From contig JAUJNG010000003.1 in assembly GCA_030448265.1 (NCBI GenBank), positions 229,260 through 293,259 on the forward strand: a DNA stretch of 64,000 nucleotides, written 5' to 3'. Both the position numbers and the translations under genes were made by a program. Below are positions 18,025-27,714 of this stretch, piece after piece; positions within the stretch are counted from its first letter, which is position 1, and each line of letters opens with the position of its first letter. The notes beneath the pieces were generated by a model. It saw only the letters and a list, made by a program, of their open reading frames with translations. It was not told the origin of the DNA and did not search any database. Source of the stretch: Abditibacterium sp. GTDB lineage: Bacteria; Armatimonadota; Abditibacteriia; Abditibacteriales; Abditibacteriaceae.

Positions 18025-18486
18025 TCATGTTGCGAAATAGAACGCTTCTTCGTGCCAATAGTGCAGAAGCCACTTTTCTGATACCGGCCAAATTGAAACA
18101 TCATCACTGGCGGGATAACAGAAGTCGTCCCAAAACTTGAGAAAGATGCTCCACTCTGTAACTACATCCGTGTCAGGCTGCCAAGAAACGAAAATTTGCT
18201 CTTCTTCCTGTTTCACTCGTGAGCAAAGCCACTGCCGAACTTCTTCTGTATCTCTATTCTCAGTATCAACTTCTGCAATGGACGAAAACAGATCTGGCGA
18301 CGGGCGAAAGTCGTTGCTTCTGCCATCCACAAATTGCAACGAACGCTCCCAAACGGCCTTTGCTCGTGCCGGAGAAAGAGGCCGAATTCTCGATAACTCA
18401 TCGGGCATGATGCATGAACGGTCTTGCTCCCAACGCCATTTTAGCGGAAAAGATTCCATCAGCTGATAATCATCGTTGCTCATCAT
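18025..18486 (-). CDS. Hypothetical acidic, Trp-rich protein
   Basis: A cytoplasmic-looking protein of about 153 residues that I do not recognise. It is rich in Trp and acidic residues, with a C-terminal SEKWLLHYWHEEAFYF motif and a DDVSIWPVS turn that resemble small DUF-type proteins of unknown role. The start at 18486 (ATGATG) is preceded by GGTGA at 10 nt; longer in-frame starts run into a Cys/His-poor leader without ribosome-binding sites. GC content is visibly lower than in both neighbours, hinting at transfer. Stands alone. Confidence 0.55.
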   Translation of the reverse strand: MMSNDDYQLMESFPLKWRWEQDRSCIMPDELSRIRPLSPARAKAVWERSLQFVDGRSNDFRPSPDLFSSIAEVDTENRDTEEVRQWLCSRVKQEEEQIFVSWQPDTDVVTEWSIFLKFWDDFCYPASDDVSIWPVSEKWLLHYWHEEAFYFAT

Positions 18487-18582
18487 ATTTGATATTTCAC
18501 CGCACGCAGCCAAGGCGCGCACCGACCTAACAATGTTATTATGCCGATGGACGTGCGGCATAATTGAACAACACCACATTTC

Positions 18583-19317
18583 TCAAACCGGTTCCGGCCC
18601 CGAAAATCCTGCCAAGACCGACGCCGCGCGCGCTTTGACCTCATCGGCGCGCTCGCGGCCGACCAGTTCCTCAACCCGTGCATACGCCTCCGACAATCCC
18701 GAACGCCGCTTCAAACCGTGCGAATCGGTCGCCAGCACGACCTCGCGGTAGCGCCGCAGCATCGCCTCGCCCGCCGTCTGCGGATCGGCGCCGTGATGGC
18801 CCAGGAGTGACCCCGCCGTGATTTGCAGCCACGCGCCCGCTTCGACAAGGGCATCGAGGCGCGCCCCATCGTCGCGGAAAAAGGCGTGGCGTTCGGGATG
18901 CGCCACGATGGGCCGCGTGCCGCGTTCAAGCAGCCAGCCGACGTGTTCCCTTTCGCCGTCGGGGTGCAGTCGCGGCTCCCAGGGCCACTCCCAGAGCGAA
19001 AAATCGCGCCTGTCGCCCAGATGACACAAGGTTTCCGCATTGTAATCGGCGCGGAAGAGTTCGAGGTTGGAAACCTGAATTTCGCAGCCAGGCCAGACGC
19101 GCACCGCGATTTTGGCGCGCTGGAGTTCGGCGTTGAGCGCGGTGACGCGGGGCAAAATCTCAGCGCGATAAAGGCGCAGGAAGCGGTGATGGTGCGGCGT
19201 GGCGATGATGTCGGTGATGCCGTCCTTATGCGCCAGGCGCGCCAGTTCGAGACTCTCTTCGAGATTTTGCGGGCCGTCGTCGGTGGCGGGCAGGATGTGG
19301 CAGTGGAGATCGAGCAT
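18583..19317 (-). CDS. CpsB/YwqE-like PHP-family tyrosine-protein phosphatase
   Basis: A 244-residue metal-dependent phosphatase that typically dephosphorylates the tyrosine kinase controlling capsule or exopolysaccharide export. The PHP metal ligands are all visible: DLHCHILP (residues 3-10), DDGP, ATPHHH, GCEIQV, VAHPERH and LATDSHG. Length is normal. No Wzc/CpsD kinase gene is in the window, though wecB and uppP lie on the same side. The ATG has no Shine-Dalgarno but has CAAACT 6 nt before it. Confidence 0.85.
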   Translation of the reverse strand: MLDLHCHILPATDDGPQNLEESLELARLAHKDGITDIIATPHHHRFLRLYRAEILPRVTALNAELQRAKIAVRVWPGCEIQVSNLELFRADYNAETLCHLGDRRDFSLWEWPWEPRLHPDGEREHVGWLLERGTRPIVAHPERHAFFRDDGARLDALVEAGAWLQITAGSLLGHHGADPQTAGEAMLRRYREVVLATDSHGLKRRSGLSEAYARVEELVGRERADEVKARAASVLAGFSGPEPV

Positions 19318-19323
19318 GGGAGG

Positions 19324-19329
19324 AGTTTG
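19324..19329 (-). promoter_or_regulatory. -10-like element of the CpsB-like gene
   Basis: Minus-strand CAAACT ends 6 nt before the ATG at 19317, which lacks a ribosome-binding site. Confidence 0.4.
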
Positions 19330-19353
19330 GCCGCATCAGGGCCGGTGATAAAC

Positions 19354-19383
19354 GAAAACGCGCCCTCTTTCGAGAGCGCGTTT
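19354..19383 (-). terminator. Hairpin downstream of the DUF4394 gene
   Basis: AAACGCGCTCT and AGAGGGCGCGTTTT pair around a short loop, immediately after the DUF4394 stop as read on the minus strand, ending in TTTTCG. Confidence 0.6.
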
Positions 19384-19400
19384 AGGGAGATGAAACGATT

Positions 19401-20405
19401 TTACGGCACGATGGCCAGACCAAGGAGCGTGGGACTGCCCGTCACGCCCACGGTGCCCACCAAGGTGGCGCGGCCCGTGCCCAGATCGACGGTGTAGAGG
19501 CCCGACTCGGTCGAGAGGAAGGCGGTGTTGTTGCCTGGCGCGATGTCGAAGCCGGTCAGACCGCTCAAATTGATGCCCAGCCTGCCGACTGTGAAGAGCT
19601 GGCCCGTGTTGGGCGAAACCGCCGCGCTGCTGCCCGAGGCGGGACGGCCCTGGGTCACCAGGGTGTTGGTGAAAGCGTCGAGGGCGTAGTTCACGGTTCC
19701 GGTCGAGGCATCGGAATCGTTGTTGGTGTAAGCGGCGCCCACGACGCGCGCGGCGACGTTCTGGTTGACGTCGCCCGCCGCGAAGGTGAGGAGGCCGTCG
19801 CCCTGCACTCCTGGAGTGGCGGCGTCGCTGTCAACGACGGCGCCGGTATCGGGGTTGAGGCGGAAATTGGTGCGTTCGGGAGAGACCACGCGGATGCGGT
19901 CAACGCGGCTGCCGTCGGGGTTGAGGACGTTGGGGTTGAAATCGAAGCCCACGTCGCCGGTGGCGCCAGGAGCGTTGAAGCCCGCGCCGACGGGCGAAAG
20001 CGTGGCCGCGTTGTTGTTGATGTCGATGCGCAGAAGCTGGAAGCTGCCGTTGGCGCGGCGGCTCAAGCCATAAAGTCCCGTCGTTGCGCCTCCCGAAGGC
20101 GCGAAGCGGAAGTCGATGGCCAGCAGGTTCTCGCCGCTACCAAGGCCGGAAACGGAGAGCGCGGTCGTGGTGCCAGGCGTGCGGGTGTTGAAACGCACGA
20201 GCTGGTTGTTGGCCGTAAGCCCAATCACGGTTGCCGAAGGCACGTCGGCGGGAGTTGGGCTGGGCGTGGGCGTGGGATTGGCGCCCGAAGTGGGCGTCGG
20301 GGTCGGCGTGATACCGTTGTTGTTGCCGCCGCCGCAGCCCGCCAGGAACATCAGGGGCAGGGCCAGACTCGCGGCCACGAGCCGCATTGTCGATTTCGCA
20401 AACAT
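19401..20405 (-). CDS. DUF4394-domain lipoprotein
   Basis: A 334-residue lipoprotein. The signal peptide ends in the lipobox FLAGC (about residue 24), followed by a Thr-Pro linker (PTPTPTSG...NPTPTPSPTP). A DUF4394 domain follows, with repeated motifs such as LLAIDFRFAPSGG, GYGLSR-type turns, DFNPNVLNPDGSRVDRIRVVS and FTNTLVTQG. The DUF is common in secreted proteins and probably forms a propeller; its role is unknown. The start follows GAGGAGATCTT, a good ribosome-binding site. Own hairpin terminator downstream. Confidence 0.85.
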   Translation of the reverse strand: MFAKSTMRLVAASLALPLMFLAGCGGGNNNGITPTPTPTSGANPTPTPSPTPADVPSATVIGLTANNQLVRFNTRTPGTTTALSVSGLGSGENLLAIDFRFAPSGGATTGLYGLSRRANGSFQLLRIDINNNAATLSPVGAGFNAPGATGDVGFDFNPNVLNPDGSRVDRIRVVSPERTNFRLNPDTGAVVDSDAATPGVQGDGLLTFAAGDVNQNVAARVVGAAYTNNDSDASTGTVNYALDAFTNTLVTQGRPASGSSAAVSPNTGQLFTVGRLGINLSGLTGFDIAPGNNTAFLSTESGLYTVDLGTGRATLVGTVGVTGSPTLLGLAIVP

Positions 20406-20538
20406 AAGATCTCCTCGAAATGATTAAATAGCTGCGCGCAAGAAGAATTGGAGCGCCATCGGAAAATGGAAAATCGCCGGTGCCGTCAACGCTTGGCTGG
20501 GCGATAGTATGACAAGATTTGCAAGGGAAATCCCCGAT

Positions 20539-21356
20539 TTATTTTCGCGTCGTGGTGGCGCAGTGAAATGAAATCTGGGCGTGCGCCGCGCCGCGATAGC
20601 TGCCGCTATGCGGCGCGCAGTCGAAAAAGTCGCGTCCCACGGCAACCGCGACATTGCCAGGGGAAGCCGCGCGTCCCAGGGTGGGATCGAAGGCGTGCCA
20701 GTGGCCCTCGACCCAGATTTCGGCCCAGGCGTGCATTTGCCCCTGCGCGGCGTTGAATCCCGCGGCATAACGCGCTGCGAGTCCGCCGCAGCGACACAAA
20801 GAGAGTAGAACGTGAGCGAAATCGGCGCAGTTGCCGCCCTTGCGCGCCCACACCGCGTCGCTTTGAAGCGGCGAAGTCTCCGTCGCAGGATCGTATTCGA
20901 GACTCAGGAAGCAGACGCGATTGAAGTGCGCAGCGCGTTCGAGCGGGGGCATTTCGCGGGCTTCGCGGGCGATTTTCTGGGTTTCGGGCGCGAAAACCAC
21001 GGCGCGCGAGGGCATTTTGGCGCTCACGAAATCGGGGGCGTGGTCTTCAAGGGCGCGCCGGAAGTTTCGACCTGGGCTTCGAGAGCGAAACGAAATTCGC
21101 TTTCGATGGCGGCGTGGCGCAGCGTCAAAAGGCGGTTGCCCGCTTCGTCGGCGCTTTCCTGGGATGAAGGGGCATCGGGAAAGGCGCTCCAACGCTCGCT
21201 CAAGATGGTTTGACCAGTGCGGCGCAGGGGCAAAACGCGCAAAACGCGCTGGCAATCGGTGACAGGCGCGCTGTAGCGGACGCGAATTTCGAGATGGGTG
21301 TGGAAATCATCGTTAGCTGTTCGTGAGATGGTTGCCCCCTCCCCGTCCCTCCCCAC
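20539..21356 (-). CDS. Transglutaminase-like protein, frameshifted
   Basis: The C-terminal frame (20539 to about 21060) holds a transglutaminase-like core with the Cys-His-Asp triad visible as GGNCADFAH, QMHAWAEIW and WHAFDPTLG. The N-terminal frame (about 21060-21356) supplies the beta-rich N-domain (EIRVRYSAPV...RRTGQTILSERWSAF). One base must be gained or lost around 21045-21080 to join them. The true start is unclear: the only in-frame ATG (21356) falls inside an inverted repeat. Proteins of this type are usually cysteine proteases or amidases. Confidence 0.65.
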
Positions 21357-21477
21357 AAGTGGAGAGGAGGTCGAGCGCCCACTCGCTCCATTTCACCAAA
21401 AGTTGGAGCAAAAACGGGCAAATTCGCGCTCGACCCCTCTCCACTTGTGGGGAGGGACGGGAGGGGTCAAACCGAGC
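21335..21477. repeat. CCCCTCCCCGTCCC inverted repeat
   Basis: Arms of about 40 nt (21335-21374 and 21432-21477) carrying CCCTCCCCACAAGTGGAGAG. The loop also contains paired CGAGCGC/GCGCTCG segments. It supplies the stop codon region of gltX. Confidence 0.8.
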
Positions 21478-22904
21478 GCCCCATGCGCCGCAGAACCCGC
21501 TCTTTGCCCAGAAATTCGAGCAGTTCCCACAACGACGGCCCCACCGTCTGCCCCGACACCAGCATACGCGTGGGATGCACCAAAAGCGCGACTTTGATCC
21601 CAATTCCTCGCTCAATGCGCGCACGGCATTTTCGATGTTGGCCGCGTTCCACTCGCTCAAAGCGGCGAATTTGGCGCGCAGTTTGGCGGCGTTGGCGAGA
21701 TTTTCGGGCGTCAGATGCTTGGCGCGTCCGGCTTCATCAATGGGGAAATCATCGGTGAAGAAGTAGGTCGCGGTGCGCGCGATGTCGGGCAGGCTGTGGA
21801 TGCGTTCGCGCGCCATTTCGAGGGCGGCGCGGCCATATTCGGGATTCTCGTTGAGGTCGTCTTCCACCGCTTCCAGATAAGGCGCGGCCAGAAGAATGAA
21901 CTCTTCGATGGGCATCGCCTTAAGATAGGCGATGTTCATCCAGTTCAGCTTTTCGACATCGAAAATCGCGCCCGCTTTGTTGACATTTTCGAGGGTGAAC
22001 TTTTCGATTAACTCGTCGCGCGAAAAATTTCCTGGGTTTCGCCGCCGCCAGGATTCCAGCCGAGCTGCGCCAGATAATTGAACATCGCATCGGGCAGAAT
22101 GTGCCCGAAATCAAGCAGAGAAACCGTGTCGGCGTTGCGTTTTGAAAGTTTTTTGCGGTCAGGCCCCAGCAAAAACGGCAGATGTGCGAAAATGGGGCGC
22201 TCCCAGCCCAGCGCATCATAAATCAAACACTGGCGCGGCGTGTTGGAAAGCCCGTCCTCGCCGCGAATGACGTGGGAAATCTGCATCAAATGGTCGTCCA
22301 CGACGCAGGCGAAGTTGTAGGTCGGCCCGCCGTCGCTTTTGGCGATGACGAAATCGTCGATGTCGGCGTTTTTCCACGAGATGGGGCCGTAAACCGCGTC
22401 GGGAAAGGTGATCTGGCCTTCGGGAATTTTTAGGCGCAACACGCCCTTGCGACCTTCGCTTTCAAATTGCGCGCGCTGAGCGCCGGTTAAATCGCGGTGG
22501 GCGCCGTTGTAACGCGGCGGCTGCTTGTTTTGGGCCTGCTGCGCGCGCATCTGGGCGAGTTCTTCAGGGGTTTCAAAGGCGTAATACGCCTGTCCCGCTT
22601 CCACAAGCTGCGCCGCGACGCCTTTGTAGAGGTCGAATCGCTCGGATTGGCGATAGGGGCCGAAGTCGCCGCCCTGTTGGGGGCCTTCATCGAAATCGAG
22701 GCCGAGCCATTGGAGCGCGCGATAGATGACGTCCTCATATTCCTGCGAACCGCGCGCGGCGTCGGTGTCTTCGATGCGGAGGATAAAGGTGCCGCCGGTG
22801 TGACGGGCGAATAGGTAGTTGAAAAGCGCGGTGCGCGCGTTGCCGATGTGAAGCAATCCGGTCGGCGAGGGCGCCATACGCACGCGGATAGGGGAATTGG
22901 GCAT
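21467..22904 (-). CDS. gltX: Glutamyl-tRNA synthetase, two frameshifts
   Basis: Charges tRNA-Glu. The first frame (22904 to about 22026) has the HIGH-type motif PSPTGLLHIGNAR, the KMSKS-type KLSKRNAD and PRYNGAHRDL. A missing T in the run at about 22022-22027 breaks the frame after GGGETQEIF; restoring it gives SRDELIEKFTLENV. A second shift near 21600 separates ALSEELG from IKVALLVHPTRML, the anticodon-binding end. Neighbouring homopolymers suggest sequencing errors rather than decay. TAAACT lies 9 nt before the ATG and there is no ribosome-binding site. With both corrections the protein has the usual length, about 480 residues. Confidence 0.88.
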
Positions 22905-22913
22905 GAATGGCCC

Positions 22914-22919
22914 AGTTTA
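22914..22919 (-). promoter_or_regulatory. -10-like element of gltX
   Basis: Minus-strand TAAACT ends 9 nt before the gltX ATG, with no Shine-Dalgarno in between. Confidence 0.4.
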
Positions 22920-23012
22920 AAGGAGAAGGGAGAAAGGGAGGGGAGAAGGAGGTGAGAATCGAAAGTGCAAGTTGCCGCTTCGATTCTCACTCCCCTTCTC
23001 CCCTCCCCTTCT
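22920..23012. repeat. AGGAGAAGGG-type inverted repeat
   Basis: Purine-rich arm 22921-22964 (AGGAGAAGGGAGAAAGGG...) pairs with pyrimidine-rich 22978-23012 through GAGAATCGAAA/TTCGATTCTC and the flanking purine tract. Confidence 0.75.
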
Positions 23013-23016
23013 GGAC

Positions 23017-25292
23017 TTAGCGCGTGACAGTCACCACGACCGGTTCGCCCGCGCGGCCCGTCGCGTCGGCCTGGGTCGCGCTAATGATGTAGCGCAGGCC
23101 CGACACGTTGCGAAGCGTGGGCAGATCGATGCTGGCCGTCCAGTTGCCACCGGCGTCGGCGCGCACCTGTTTGGTGCCCAGATCCTGGCGGTATTCGAGG
23201 ATGAAAAACTGGGTGCCCTCGGCGCGCAGCGCGACATCGACGGTCGCGTTGGGCGCGGCCTGGCCGCGCACCACGAGCGGCGAAGTCACTCTCTCACCTT
23301 CGCGCGGGCTTTGAATCGTGAGCGGCGTGACGACACTGCCCACGACCTGCACCCGCGTAGTCGCTTCGAGCTGCGAGGAGGTGCCGTCAGTGGCGGTGAA
23401 GCGGCCTACGAAACGCACATCGCCTGTCGCGGTCGCCGGAACGCGATAGCTGGCGCGGTAGCGGCCTGGTTCGACTTCGATGAGGGGCACGTCGCGCGCG
23501 ATGATCTGGTTGCGCTCGTCGTAAACGTCGAAGCTGGCGCGTCCGGCGGGCTGGGCGAGCAGAACGAGCGGCACATCGTCTCCAGGCTGCAAAGCGCGGT
23601 TGGCGCCGTGCGAAAAACTGGTGATGGCGCCGGTGTTGATGGCGGCGGTGAAGCTGAAATTCACGTTGAGCGGGTTGCCGGCCTTGTCGGTGATGATGGC
23701 GCGCACGCGCACCGGCCCCGAAAGCGCGGTGGGCGCGACGGCGTTGACCGAAGTGGGCGCGACGGTCGCCGGAATGCGCGTGGCGATGGAATTGTCGGCG
23801 CTTCCAGTGATGAGATCGACCTGCGCGCCGCCCAGTCCGCTGCCGCCCCAGATCGTCGGCGAAAATGGCGATGTTAGTGCGCGACGCCGATTTGCGCGCC
23901 GTTGGCCGGAAACGTTCCCACCAGGCGCGGCGCGATGGTGTCGATAGTCGCGTTTTCGGTGCTTTGCGCGAAATCTTCGACATTATTGGCGCCGACCGCG
24001 CGCACCGCGACGCGGCCATTGAGAACATCGTCGCCGCTTCGCACGATGTAGCTGCCCAGATAAACGCCAGGGCGCGCCGGATCTTCGGAGAGTGGCACGT
24101 TTTGAATGCGCGAACCGAGCGAAAAGCTGGCGCGAAGTCCTGGCGTGGCGCGCGCGGTGACTTCGAGGCGGGTTCCGGCGCGCAGCGGCGTGGCGGCGTT
24201 GTGCGAGACGAGCTGAATTTGCGGCGCTCCGCTCGCGGGCAGGGTGTTATTGGCGGGGAAGGGATCGGAAACCGTGTTGCCGCTCGCGGGCGTGAAATCG
24301 GGCGCGTAGGCCGAAACCTGATACACGGTGCGGCCTTCGCGCGACAAAAACAGCGCCACGCTCTGGCCAGGCGCGAGATTGGACACCGTGTTGGCGACGC
24401 GCCCGCTCGCGTCGATGAAGCGCAGGTTGGGGCCGAGGGTGAGCGTGGTGTCGCGCTCGTCATCGAGCACGATTTGATTGCCGCCGGCGAACTGAACGCG
24501 CGCCACGACGACGGTCGCCGTCGTGGTGATCTGGGTGACGCGATTGGCGTTGTCGAGGCTGAGGCGCACCGGATCGCCCGCCGTGAGGCCCGCTAAAGTG
24601 ATCTGGCGCGCGGCCTGACGCATCGGGGTGGCCGAAGGCGAAGCCGCGAGCGAAATCTGGCGCAAAATCAGGGCGTTGTTATTGACGGCATACGTTCTCA
24701 GGCCGCCACCCACCGAGATCGTCACCGTTCCAGGCTGCGGAGTGTCGACAAGAATTCCACTGACGCTCTGACCCGTTTCAGGCACGGTATAGGCGGGCGG
24801 CGCAGGCGCGTTGCCCATCGTGGGCAGGGTAGGAAAGCCCGAAGTGGCACCGGCGCCAGGCGAAGAGATGGTGATGGTCTGCGTCGCGGAGTTGAAGTTC
24901 ACGCCCGCGCCCAGAGCCTCGCCCACAAAGCGAAGCGGCACCAGGGTGCGGCCAAAAACCGCCTGCGCGGGCACGTCGAGAGTTCGCACCTGGCCGTTGA
25001 TAATCGCCTGATTGGAGCCGATGGCGAGCTGTAAATTGGTGTCGCCGCGCCGCGCCCGAATCGTTCCGGCGCTAAATTCGACCTGCGCGCCGAGCGCTTC
25101 GAAAATGGCGCGCAGCGGAACGAGAGTGCGCCCGCCGACCTGCGTGGGCGGGGAGCCGCCGAAATCGACGGGCCTGCCGTCAACGATAACACTGATGGGC
25201 GAATTTTGGGCGTGAGCGGGCAGAGAGAGCGTGGAAAGCAAAAGCGCGGCGCCAAGGGTGCGCGCGGCGGGCGAAAAACGAGAGCGGGTCAT
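23017..25292 (-). CDS. Secreted CuAO_N-domain protein with Ig-like repeats, two frameshifts
   Basis: A signal peptide (residues 1-28, ending SLPAHAQ) is followed by two copper-amine-oxidase-N-type domains (ISVIVDGRPVDFGG...GGRTLVPLRAIFEALGA and the RTLVPLRFVGEALGA half), then several Ig-like or bacterial surface domains. These N-domains are a wall- or surface-associated module, not an oxidase. The frame stops at 23874; homologous Ig sequence continues in a second frame (TNIAIFADD) and a third (GSGLGGAQVDLITGS) down to 23017, requiring indels near 23880 and near 23850. The start follows AAAGGATTTTCC. Two shifts within 40 bases again suggest sequence error. Confidence 0.75.
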
Positions 25293-25383
25293 GGAAAATC
25301 CTTTGGAAGTGATGGAATCGGCGCGGCGAGTGTCAAAAACCGCGCCAGAGCGCGCTTTTACGCTGGTTTGGGGTGGAAGGTTT

Positions 25384-25445
25384 CAAGTTGCAGGTGACCA
25401 ATTGCCGATTCTGAACTTTTAACCTGTAACTTGTAACCTGTAACC
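25384..25445. repeat. TAACCTGTAACTTG repeat
   Basis: Inverted CAAGTTGCAGGT/ACCTGTAACTTG (25384-25395, 25422-25433) merging into a direct repeat of AACCTGTAAC, directly before the Gfo/Idh-like start. Confidence 0.6.
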
Positions 25446-25450
25446 CCATC

Positions 25451-26647
25451 ATGCAGCGAGTTCGCATCGGCATCATCGGAACCGGCGCTTCGGTCGAATG
25501 GGCGATTCTGCCCACCCTAAGCGGCGCGGACGCCGTTTCGCCGCCCGATAGCGGCGCGTGGTGGAGCCGCCGCCCCGCGCCGTCGAGCGATATTCGCTAT
25601 CAGGCGCCCGCCGAACCGGAAATCGTGGCGTTGTGTGGCGGCGCACACGGCGAAAAAAGCGCCAAAATTTCGCCGCGCCTCGAAGTTTTGGGACGCGCGG
25701 CGCGCGGCGCGGCGCTCTACCCCGATGCGCGCGCCATGCTGCGCGAAATGCCGCTCGATGCGCTCGTTCTCGCGGCGAGCGACGAAGACGACATCGAAGC
25801 CTCGGCTCTGGCCCAACTGGTCGCATCGGCGCCAGGAGTGCGAAATGGGATCGCGCCGCCGCGTTGGATGTGGATCGACGGCCCTCCGGCGCGAAGTTTG
25901 GCCGAACTGGGCGCTTTCGCGCGCACCGCGACGGGAAACGGGCCGTGTCTGTGGATTGCCGCGCCGCTCAAGCGCGCCGCCGCCCACCGCGCGGCGCGGC
26001 GGCTTTTGGAGCGCGACGGCATCGGCGAAGTCACCGCGATTCAGGCGCGTTTTCCCTTTGCGCTCGACGCCGCGCGCTTCGCTGCCGCCTACGCCGCCTT
26101 CGATTTGATGCTCTCATTTGTCGGCGGCGCGGCGGGAATGGCGCGCGAAGTCACGGCGGCGCGTCATGGCGACGGCGCCGCGAGCCTTCTGCTTCGGTTG
26201 GCGAGCGGCGCGACGATTACGGCACTTTTTGGCGCCGCCGATGCGTGGAACTCGCCCCTGCCGCGTCTGGAAATCTGCGGCACGCAGGGGCGTTTCGTGT
26301 TGTGCGAGGCGGGACGGCGCCTGTGGCATCACGTGCCGCGCGAGGGCGCACGGTTGTGGGAACCGCCAGGATTGGCGCCGCACGTTTCGGCGCCCAATCT
26401 GGCGGGCTACGCCGAAGATTTGAAAGCGTTTCTGGCGGTGTGCGTCAATAATCCGGCGCCCTTCAACGCCGAACGCGCCCTTGATGACGCCGCCCGCGCT
26501 CTGGGCGCGCTCGACGCGACTTTTCTTGCGCTCCAGAGCGGCGCCGCGCAACCCATCGAAGCGCGAGGGCCAAACAGGGAAATAGAAGTCGAAGTCGTTT
26601 CCGAAATGGCCGCACCGCCGCGCAATTTGACGTTGGAACTGGGATGA
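25451..26647 (+). CDS. Gfo/Idh/MocA-family oxidoreductase-like protein
   Basis: A 398-residue protein with an N-terminal Rossmann dinucleotide-binding motif (RIGIIGTGASVEW, residues 4-16) and the overall plan of Gfo/Idh/MocA enzymes: a loop at PDARAMLREMPLDALVLAA and a later beta-sheet domain (EVTAIQARFPFAL...). The usual EKP catalytic motif is not evident; the equivalent position reads WIAAPLKRA. Enzymatic activity is therefore uncertain. The coding sequence is extremely GC- and Ala-rich. The ATG is embedded just after a repeat and has no ribosome-binding site. Confidence 0.6.
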   Translation: MQRVRIGIIGTGASVEWAILPTLSGADAVSPPDSGAWWSRRPAPSSDIRYQAPAEPEIVALCGGAHGEKSAKISPRLEVLGRAARGAALYPDARAMLREMPLDALVLAASDEDDIEASALAQLVASAPGVRNGIAPPRWMWIDGPPARSLAELGAFARTATGNGPCLWIAAPLKRAAAHRAARRLLERDGIGEVTAIQARFPFALDAARFAAAYAAFDLMLSFVGGAAGMAREVTAARHGDGAASLLLRLASGATITALFGAADAWNSPLPRLEICGTQGRFVLCEAGRRLWHHVPREGARLWEPPGLAPHVSAPNLAGYAEDLKAFLAVCVNNPAPFNAERALDDAARALGALDATFLALQSGAAQPIEARGPNREIEVEVVSEMAAPPRNLTLELG

Positions 26648-26657
26648 GTGGGATTTT

Positions 26658-27016
26658 AAAGCGGTTCTCATGGGAGTTGATCCGCGCTCGTTGGTAGGGA
26701 CATGGCCTGCCACTTAATGTGTGACTTATTTTTCAATGGCTGAAGAGCCAGAAATCTTGTGTTCCAGGATGTTCCAGGAGGCTGAAGCCTCGGCAACCAA
26801 ACCAAGCCTGCCTTCGCAGGCTACACCTCTTCTCGATAGGCCACGAAGGTGGCCTTGGTGTGGTTGCCGAGGCTTCAGCCTCCTGGAATATCCTGGAACA
26901 CCCTGGCACATCCTGGCACACAAGCCATCATCACAGACTCTCACACTCCCAAGAGTCACACATTAAGTGGCAGGCCATGTCCCTACCAACCTGTTATTTC
27001 ATCTGAGAACCGCTTT
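26658..27016. repeat. Nested palindrome complex
   Basis: A gene-free 387-bp gap made of four nested inverted repeats: outermost AAAGCGGTTCTCA (26658-26670) with 27003-27016; then GTTGGTAGGGACATGGCC... (26690-26725 with 26955-26990, 36-nt arms); then TCCTGGAA-type units; and at the core 26774-26885 (CCAGGAGGCTGAAGCCTCGG...). The core recurs at 58304-58415. It looks like successive insertion of repeats into one another's loops. Confidence 0.8.
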
Positions 27017-27034
27017 AGGCGCCGCGCGATGCGC

Positions 27035-27634
27035 TCACGAAGAAACTGTTCTGCGGCCCCGCCACCACGAAATCGCGATTCCCGCCACGCCCGCGAGAGT
27101 CAGGCCGACCATTAAAATTACGACCACGTTATAAAACTGGGGATGCTCAATGGTTTTTCGCCCCACGAAATGCGCGACCAGGCCGAAACCGAAGGCGCTC
27201 AATCCTGAGCCAATGGCATCGTAGATCGAGAATTTGGCGTAATTGAGTTTGGCCAGGCCCGCGCCCAGGCCCATCCAACGCCCGACAAAGGGCAGGTAGC
27301 GACCGAAAATGATGGAAAGCGCGCCGTGTCGGTGAATGGTGTCGCGCGCCGCATCGAAGTTTTGCGCCCACCTGGGCCGGTTGGCGCACACGCGGTTCAC
27401 CAGTCTGGAGCCGCCCAGCGCGCCGAGCCAATACAAAAGGTGGTCGAAGGCCATCAGCACCCCAAAGCCGTAAAAGAGCATCAAGGGCACGTTTTTTCCG
27501 GCTTCTTCGGCCAGAAGCATCAGAAAAATCCACGCCCAGGGCACGCCCGCCGGATCGGAAAGCACCGCGAACGGCACGGCGTGATAACCGTATTGTGCGA
27601 TCCACTGGTTGAGAGAGCTTTCAAGTGCGGACAT
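27035..27634 (-). CDS. DedA-family membrane protein
   Basis: A 199-residue polytopic membrane protein of the DedA/VTT family. Family hallmarks are the re-entrant segment with GRYLPFVGRWMGLGAGLAKL and the upstream Glu/Asp-containing helix region AEEAGKNVPLMLFYGFG. DedA proteins are needed for membrane-lipid (undecaprenyl phosphate, phosphatidylethanolamine) recycling and proton-motive-force homeostasis; a lipid flippase role is shown for some members. The start ATG lies a few bases from the GGAAGACGG inverted repeat, and no ribosome-binding site is apparent. Confidence 0.82.
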   Translation of the reverse strand: MSALESSLNQWIAQYGYHAVPFAVLSDPAGVPWAWIFLMLLAEEAGKNVPLMLFYGFGVLMAFDHLLYWLGALGGSRLVNRVCANRPRWAQNFDAARDTIHRHGALSIIFGRYLPFVGRWMGLGAGLAKLNYAKFSIYDAIGSGLSAFGFGLVAHFVGRKTIEHPQFYNVVVILMVGLTLAGVAGIAISWWRGRRTVSS

Positions 27635-27642
27635 GATGAGGA

Positions 27643-27714
27643 GGAAGACGGGAGACGGAATACGGAAGTTGCGGTCTCTAACTTCCGTCTTCCGTCTTCC
27701 GTCTCCCGTCTTCC
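27643..27714. repeat. GGAAGACGGGAGACGG inverted repeat, copy 1
   Basis: Left arm 27643-27670 and right arm 27680-27714 of GGAAGACGGGAGACGG/CCGTCTTCC units. It encodes the last ~13 residues of the neighbouring GIY-YIG protein. Relatives at 32826-32902 and 61374-61440. Confidence 0.75.
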
